DNA of 64,000 nt. Source: Sporosarcina highlanderae. Its GTDB lineage: Bacteria; Bacillota; Bacilli; Bacillales_A; Planococcaceae. Below the pieces are notes generated by a model, which saw only the letters and a program-made list of their open reading frames with translations, was not told where the DNA came from and searched no databases. Position numbers and translations under genes: made by a program. Shown piece after piece: positions 59,847 to 64,000 of this stretch (position 1 is its first letter; every line of letters begins with the position of its first letter). The stretch covers positions 186,001 through 250,000 of the forward strand of contig NZ_JAROCC010000004.1 of NCBI RefSeq assembly GCF_030433715.1, read 5' to 3'.

Positions 59847-61205
59847 TTATTTCACCCCGCTTGATATTGCATTAAGTCTCTCCTGCAGCAGTCGCTTGCG
59901 TTCTTCGTCAATTGAAGGATCAACATCAGATGCCGGTTGCTGATCGTTTTCTTCATCTTTTTGATAAAACCATTCTGGAACTTTCTCAATCCTTGTCGGT
60001 TTCCTTGATGGTGATTTCTTACTTCCTTCATTTTGCCATTTAATGTACTGGTCATGTTCTTTCCGCGAAATTTCCATCGCTTCTTTTGCCGTTCCAATTT
60101 TCTTATTTGCCCAATGAGATGCGATTCTTTCCGCATAATTCTTTGTGATTTTGCCGTCATTGCGAATAATTATATAGTGCAGTAACACATTTACTACACC
60201 AACTGGGAATCCGTGGACGGTAACAAGTCTTTCGGCAAGTTCCACGTCTACAGGTAGCGGTTCATTTCCAGTGTAGTCTTTCAGCATTTCTCGAGGAGCC
60301 GTATTTTCCATATAGAAAATGAATTTATCTTCACGTGATTTCGGCTCCTTGCTTGGTACAGCTATTTCTTTCGTAAAGACTTTTTCAATCGTTGGAACAG
60401 TTTGTGAAATATTCGTCTTATAATAATCCACAGCGGCTTTTCGGACTCTGCTTTCAGGTAGCCTTAAGTTTTCGTCTAACGCCATCATGACAACTTTTTG
60501 CATATCAATCGGTGTTAGGGAGTAGAGAAAAGCCAACTTCTGTATCAATTCCTTAGGTACTGATGCAAGAGAAGATTTCGGCACCATCTGTTCCGAGAGA
60601 CCGGCATGCAGCAGATTAAAATCGAAATCGGAATAGGCGAATTGAATTCCAGTCGATTCATTCCGTCCTTGAATTTCGCTATTCTCATCTGTCTGTTCTA
60701 TTGCTCCAGGACGTATAGGTTTGTAAACATCTAGGAAGGTCCGGGATACTTCTTTATAATTATCATCTAATAAATTTTCGTTCAAAAAACGATTCCTCAA
60801 TCCACGGTATGCTTGTTCCCCAATTTTACTGAAGAGGAAAGTTGATAATAGTGGATCATCGAAGAAAGATTTTGCATCCATTGGTGCTAGTAGTTCGTAC
60901 ACGAAAGAGCGGTCATCGCCTTCTTGCTTGCAGTATGTACGCAGCAATCCGATCGCTTCGAGTGAGATTCTTGCTTCAAAAACTTGTCCCAATGGCATTG
61001 TTAATAAATTCATTAAATAATAGTGGTTGAATTCCGTTTCTTTTTCTCGTTCAGCATCTGCCCAAAAAGACATGAAGAGACTCATTGCATGCGGACCGAT
61101 CAACGGTTGGTAGAACAATGTGAGGAGTTGCCGGTCATAATCCGAAAACGGACTTGCCATCTTTAGTTTGAATGTGTCTACTGGTTGAAGTTCTTGATAA
61201 AGCAT
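59847..61205 (-). CDS. dnaB: Replication initiation and membrane attachment protein DnaB
   Basis: The 452-aa product matches the Gram-positive DnaB (not the helicase): LTLFYQPLIGPHAMSLFMSFW near residue 28 in the N-terminal dimerisation domain and a C-terminal DnaB2-type domain with FPVGVVNVLLHYIIIRNDGKITKNY (about 335-360). It acts with DnaD and DnaI to load the replicative helicase at oriC. It is co-transcribed with nrdR upstream and dnaI downstream. Confidence 0.95.
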   Translation of the reverse strand: MLYQELQPVDTFKLKMASPFSDYDRQLLTLFYQPLIGPHAMSLFMSFWADAEREKETEFNHYYLMNLLTMPLGQVFEARISLEAIGLLRTYCKQEGDDRSFVYELLAPMDAKSFFDDPLLSTFLFSKIGEQAYRGLRNRFLNENLLDDNYKEVSRTFLDVYKPIRPGAIEQTDENSEIQGRNESTGIQFAYSDFDFNLLHAGLSEQMVPKSSLASVPKELIQKLAFLYSLTPIDMQKVVMMALDENLRLPESRVRKAAVDYYKTNISQTVPTIEKVFTKEIAVPSKEPKSREDKFIFYMENTAPREMLKDYTGNEPLPVDVELAERLVTVHGFPVGVVNVLLHYIIIRNDGKITKNYAERIASHWANKKIGTAKEAMEISRKEHDQYIKWQNEGSKKSPSRKPTRIEKVPEWFYQKDEENDQQPASDVDPSIDEERKRLLQERLNAISSGVK

Positions 61206-61237
61206 ATTGGCGGAACCCCCCCTTTCATCCTTTTAGA

Positions 61238-61702
61238 TCAATTTCCATCTTTTTTATTTTGTAGATTTTGCAGTTCTTCTATAAAAACTGTTATGTCCTT
61301 ATATTGGCGGTAGACAGATGCGAATCGAACATATGCGACTTCATCAACATCGGCCAATTTCCCCATCACCATTTCACCGACGTCCTCGGAATTGATCTCA
61401 ACAACCCCAGAACTTCTTAATTCTTTTTCTATTAAATAAACAATATTTTTTAACGCTTCTAATTCGACAGGTCTTTTTTCACAAGCTCTAATTAGCCCTC
61501 TAAGCAGTTTTTCTCCATTGAACTCTTCCCGCGTCCCATCTTTTTTTACGACGATAAGCGGCATTTCCTCCACTTTCTCAAAAGTCGTGAACCGAAAAGC
61601 GCATTTTTCGCATTCACGGCGTCTTCGAATGGATCGATTCTCCTCAGCCGGTCTGGAATCGATTACCCGTGTGCCATTGTAATGACAAGCTGGACATATC
61701 AT
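61238..61702 (-). CDS. nrdR: Transcriptional repressor NrdR
   Basis: The product (154 aa) begins [18 protein letters not shown], a zinc ribbon completed by [12 protein letters not shown], followed by an ATP-cone domain ([29 protein letters not shown]). NrdR senses the ATP/dATP balance and represses ribonucleotide reductase genes. GGAGG lies 8 bases before the ATG at 61702; the open extension to 61807 is not coding. In B. subtilis nrdR also precedes dnaB. Confidence 0.97.
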   Translation of the reverse strand: MICPACHYNGTRVIDSRPAEENRSIRRRRECEKCAFRFTTFEKVEEMPLIVVKKDGTREEFNGEKLLRGLIRACEKRPVELEALKNIVYLIEKELRSSGVVEINSEDVGEMVMGKLADVDEVAYVRFASVYRQYKDITVFIEELQNLQNKKDGN

Positions 61703-61817
61703 TTCGTTTTCCTCCGAATTTCCGTATAGTATATTGATTATAACAGAAGTTTGTCGAAAAAATCGAAAGGGAATCGAAAGAAATTGCTGATATGACGTTT
61801 TCACCATTAAGAAGGAA

Positions 61818-61856
61818 AAAAGCCGCTCAAGTCATGCATTGACTTGAGCGGCTTTT
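61818..61856 (-). terminator. Terminator of gapB
   Basis: AAAAGCCGCTCAAGTCA (61818-61834) and TGACTTGAGCGGCTTTT (61840-61856) form a perfect 17-bp stem followed by a T-run. Confidence 0.95.
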
Positions 61857-61876
61857 CATTACATTTATTAATTTAA

Positions 61877-62887
61877 TTAAGCGTTAAGTGCATTAGCAAC
61901 TTTTTGAGTTAATTCGACAACACGTGCAGAATAACCCCATTCGTTGTCGTACCATGCAAGAACTTTCACCTTGCGGTCACCCATGACGATTGTAGACAAT
62001 CCATCAATTGTTGCAGATTCAGTCGTTGTATTGAAGTCAACGGAGACTAAAGGTTCAGTAGTAAAACGAAGAATTCCTGCAAGTGCGCCGTTTGCCGCCT
62101 CTTTGAATGCTTCATTCACTTCTTCAACGGTTACGTCTCTCTGTACATCTACAACTAAGTCGACTAACGAAACGTTAGGAGTAGGAACTCGAAGTGCCAT
62201 ACCGTGGATTTTCCCTTCAAGCTCAGGCAATACGAGCGATAACGCTTTTGCAGCACCTGTTGAAGTTGGGATAATCGACTGAGCACATGCACGTGCACGG
62301 CGAAGATCCTTATGCGGATTATCCAAATTCTTTTGGTCATTCGTGTAAGCATGTACAGTTGTCATCAATCCGTTTTCAATACCAAACGTATCATTGAGAA
62401 CTTTCGCAACAGGAGCAAGACAGTTTGTCGTGCAGCTTGCATTCGAAATGACATCGTGCTTCTCAATATCAAGCTTATCGTCATTCACACCCAAAACAAT
62501 GGTGATATCTTCATTTTTACCAGGTGCTGTTAAAATTACTTTTTTAGCACCTGCTTCAAGATGAAGGGCTGCTTTCTTACGTGAGTTAAAAACTCCAGTT
62601 GCTTCAATTACGATATCGACACCAAGGTCTTTCCATGGCAATTTAGATGGGTCGCGTTCTGCTATTAATTGGACACGTTTACCATTAACAATCAGAGCAT
62701 CTTCCTCTACAATGACTTCCCCGTCAAATATTCCATGATTTGTGTCATACTTAATCAGATGGGCCAAGGTTTCAGCCGGATACGATGCGTTTACTGCAAC
62801 TACATTCACGTCGTCCTTCGAGATAATTTGGCGGAAAACCATACGTCCAATTCTCCCAAATCCATTTATCGCTATAGAAGTAGTCAT
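61877..62887 (-). CDS. gapB: NADP-dependent glyceraldehyde-3-phosphate dehydrogenase (gluconeogenic)
   Basis: The 336-aa product has the Rossmann start AINGFGRIGRMVFRQ, the active-site ISNASCTTNCLAPV with its cysteine near residue 152 and the NEWGYSARVVEL end. The cofactor loop reads VNASYPAETLAHL in place of the acidic residue typical of NAD-dependent GapA, as in B. subtilis GapB, so an NADP-linked gluconeogenic role is likely. Gene order (nrdR, gapB, coaE, mutM) also fits; speD, present there in B. subtilis, is absent. Two CcpN-like sites lie upstream. Confidence 0.94.
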   Translation of the reverse strand: MTTSIAINGFGRIGRMVFRQIISKDDVNVVAVNASYPAETLAHLIKYDTNHGIFDGEVIVEEDALIVNGKRVQLIAERDPSKLPWKDLGVDIVIEATGVFNSRKKAALHLEAGAKKVILTAPGKNEDITIVLGVNDDKLDIEKHDVISNASCTTNCLAPVAKVLNDTFGIENGLMTTVHAYTNDQKNLDNPHKDLRRARACAQSIIPTSTGAAKALSLVLPELEGKIHGMALRVPTPNVSLVDLVVDVQRDVTVEEVNEAFKEAANGALAGILRFTTEPLVSVDFNTTTESATIDGLSTIVMGDRKVKVLAWYDNEWGYSARVVELTQKVANALNA

Positions 62888-62906
62888 GTACTATATCCCC
62901 CTGCTT

Positions 62907-62950
62907 AATGTTATACTTTATATCTTTTATCCGTTAATTAGTATAGCACA
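62907..62950. promoter_or_regulatory. gapB promoter region with two CcpN-like sites
   Basis: TGTGCTATACT (minus strand, 62940-62950) fits the CcpN consensus TRTGHYATAYW that I recall and contains an extended -10 box (TG, one base, TATACT). AATGTTATACT (plus strand, 62907-62917) matches at 10 of 11 positions. CcpN represses gapB during glycolytic growth in B. subtilis. Confidence 0.6.
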
Positions 62951-63013
62951 TTTTACATGGGTGAAAAGAGTTTGTGAACCAATTGACAATGTTCCACTTT
63001 TCAGAGAATACAA

Positions 63014-63610
63014 TCACGGCAATGCATGCCATTTCGCTAATATTACATCAAGTTGTCGTTCCGTTTCTTCGAGAGTATCGTTATTATTAATTACCGCGTC
63101 CGCACCTTCTTCTTTTTCAGTGATTGGGAGTTGGGAATTGATTCGCGCATCTGCTTCCTCACCGGAAAGACTATTTCTTGCGATTAAACGCTCTCGTTGA
63201 ATGGCAGGTGTTGCAGTAACGACAATGATCTTTTCGACATAGGATTCAAGCTTACTTTCAAATAGTAAGGGAATATCCATAATAACAGTATTAAACCCTT
63301 TCTCCAGCCATGATTCCTTTTGCCGGATCATTTCTTGGCGAACAGCCGGGTGCATGATTTCATTAAGTTTTTTGCGTTGGCTTTTATCTTTGAATATAAG
63401 GCTTCCTAACTTTTCACGGTTCAGCCTTCCATTCTGATCAATAACATCTTCTCCGAAAACATCAGCTATTTTATCTAAAACAATACTTCCCGGTTCTACA
63501 ACCTGTCTCGATATCTCATCCGCATCGACGACCGGGTAGCCTTTTTCTTTCAACATACGCGAAACGGTGCTTTTACCGGTAGCAATGCTTCCTGTCAAAC
63601 CGATGATCAT
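63014..63610 (-). CDS. coaE: Dephospho-CoA kinase
   Basis: The product (198 aa) adds the 3'-phosphate in the last step of coenzyme A synthesis. The P-loop GLTGSIATGKSTV lies at residues 4-16, followed by DADEISRQVV, LIFKDKSQRKKLNEIMHPAVR and DIPLLFESKLE. I prefer the ATG at 63610, which has AGAAAGGA at good distance; the ATG at 63619 is immediately after that site. It follows mutM by 15 bases and is probably in an operon with it. Confidence 0.95.
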   Translation of the reverse strand: MIIGLTGSIATGKSTVSRMLKEKGYPVVDADEISRQVVEPGSIVLDKIADVFGEDVIDQNGRLNREKLGSLIFKDKSQRKKLNEIMHPAVRQEMIRQKESWLEKGFNTVIMDIPLLFESKLESYVEKIIVVTATPAIQRERLIARNSLSGEEADARINSQLPITEKEEGADAVINNNDTLEETERQLDVILAKWHALP

Positions 63611-63625
63611 CGGAGTCATCCTTTC

Positions 63626-64000
63626 TCACCTTTGGCATTTTGGACAATAGACGGAAGTTCTTCCGGCTATCTTCATGCTTTTTGTTGAACTTCCACAATG
63701 ACTACAAACTTTTTTCCCATACATTTTAAGACGAGTTTGCATCGTTCCAGCTTCACCATTAATGTTTCGATAATCAGAAATGGAGCTTCCGCCTGCATCA
63801 ATGCTTTCCTGCAGAACATTAACAATTACGTTAAATAATTCCCTTTTCCTTTTTTCGCTTATCCGTTCGGTTGTTCTATTGGGATGTATTTTCATTTTGA
63901 AAAGGGCCTCGGTGGCGTAAATATTTCCGCACCCTGATATAATATGCCCGTCCATAATTACTTCTTTGATAGGTTTCCGGGCATATTTCGGTGTTGAAGC
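63626..64000 (-). CDS. mutM: Formamidopyrimidine-DNA glycosylase, C-terminal part
   Basis: The frame continues beyond the window; the last 124 residues are visible. They contain the helix-two-turn-helix segment (ISGCGNIYATEALFKMKIHP), the lesion loop region with GGSSISDYRNINGEAG and the zinc finger CSHCGSS...YCPKCQR. MutM excises 8-oxoguanine opposite cytosine. The position upstream of coaE is normal for Bacillales. The catalytic N-terminal proline cannot be seen from this window. Confidence 0.95.
   Translation of the reverse strand, partial: ASTPKYARKPIKEVIMDGHIISGCGNIYATEALFKMKIHPNRTTERISEKRKRELFNVIVNVLQESIDAGGSSISDYRNINGEAGTMQTRLKMYGKKVCSHCGSSTKSMKIAGRTSVYCPKCQR

Overview
The window is a chromosomal segment of a low-to-moderate GC, endospore-forming Bacillota. 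Gene content and order follow Bacillus subtilis closely in several blocks: etfA-etfB-fadB-fadR-lcfA-yshE-mutS2-polX-cvpA-zapA-rnhC, pheT-pheS-ysgA-sspI, rplT-rpmI-infC with ysdA/ysdB, and thrS-dnaI-dnaB-nrdR-gapB-coaE-mutM. A spore protein (SspI) together with meso-diaminopimelate dehydrogenase suggests the Planococcaceae (a Sporosarcina-like or Lysinibacillus-like organism). This is an inference; no rRNA is present to confirm it.

Layout. 0-1 kb: start of a lipoprotein gene, a small zinc-ribbon ORF and a nine-unit repeat array. 1-13 kb: fatty-acid beta-oxidation operon with a FadR operator and a good lcfA promoter, then DNA repair and division genes. 13-16.4 kb: an AT-rich insert between a second, divergent copy of the pheT 3' end and intact pheT. 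16.4-27.9 kb: pheST with a T-box leader, rRNA methyltransferase, sspI, argF, M42 peptidase, ddh, an MFS transporter and recQ. 28-34 kb: accessory region of small hypothetical, truncated and decayed genes. 34-46.7 kb: PadR/DUF2812 pair, phosphatidylethanolamine genes (pssA, psd, DedA), catalase, DUF368 transporter, a small regulator-membrane operon, trhO, a PdaC-like deacetylase and a GntR/DUF1648 pair. 46.7-54.6 kb: yumC, M3 peptidase, fhs, a phosphoesterase, dUTPase and ysdB/ysdA. 54.8-64 kb: translation genes, thrS with a T-box, replication-initiation genes, gapB, coaE and the 3' part of mutM.

The most unusual signal is a set of short tandem arrays at gene 3' ends. Each unit has a conserved core of about 8-13 bp and a degenerate remainder, and the period is 20-21 bp (about two helical turns). 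Three unrelated cores share this layout: CTTGAGCGCG, GGTCCATT and a core near ATTCGATCGATAT. Three clear arrays lie between convergent genes; a fourth appears to have replaced the 5' end of a gene. Two weaker arrays lie downstream of rplT and thrS. Also notable are the pheT 3'-end duplication flanking a cargo region, a pair of 130-bp GC-rich inverted-repeat elements, and a possible leader-peptide/attenuator ahead of recQ. All functional statements come from reading motifs and gene order; nothing was searched against a database.
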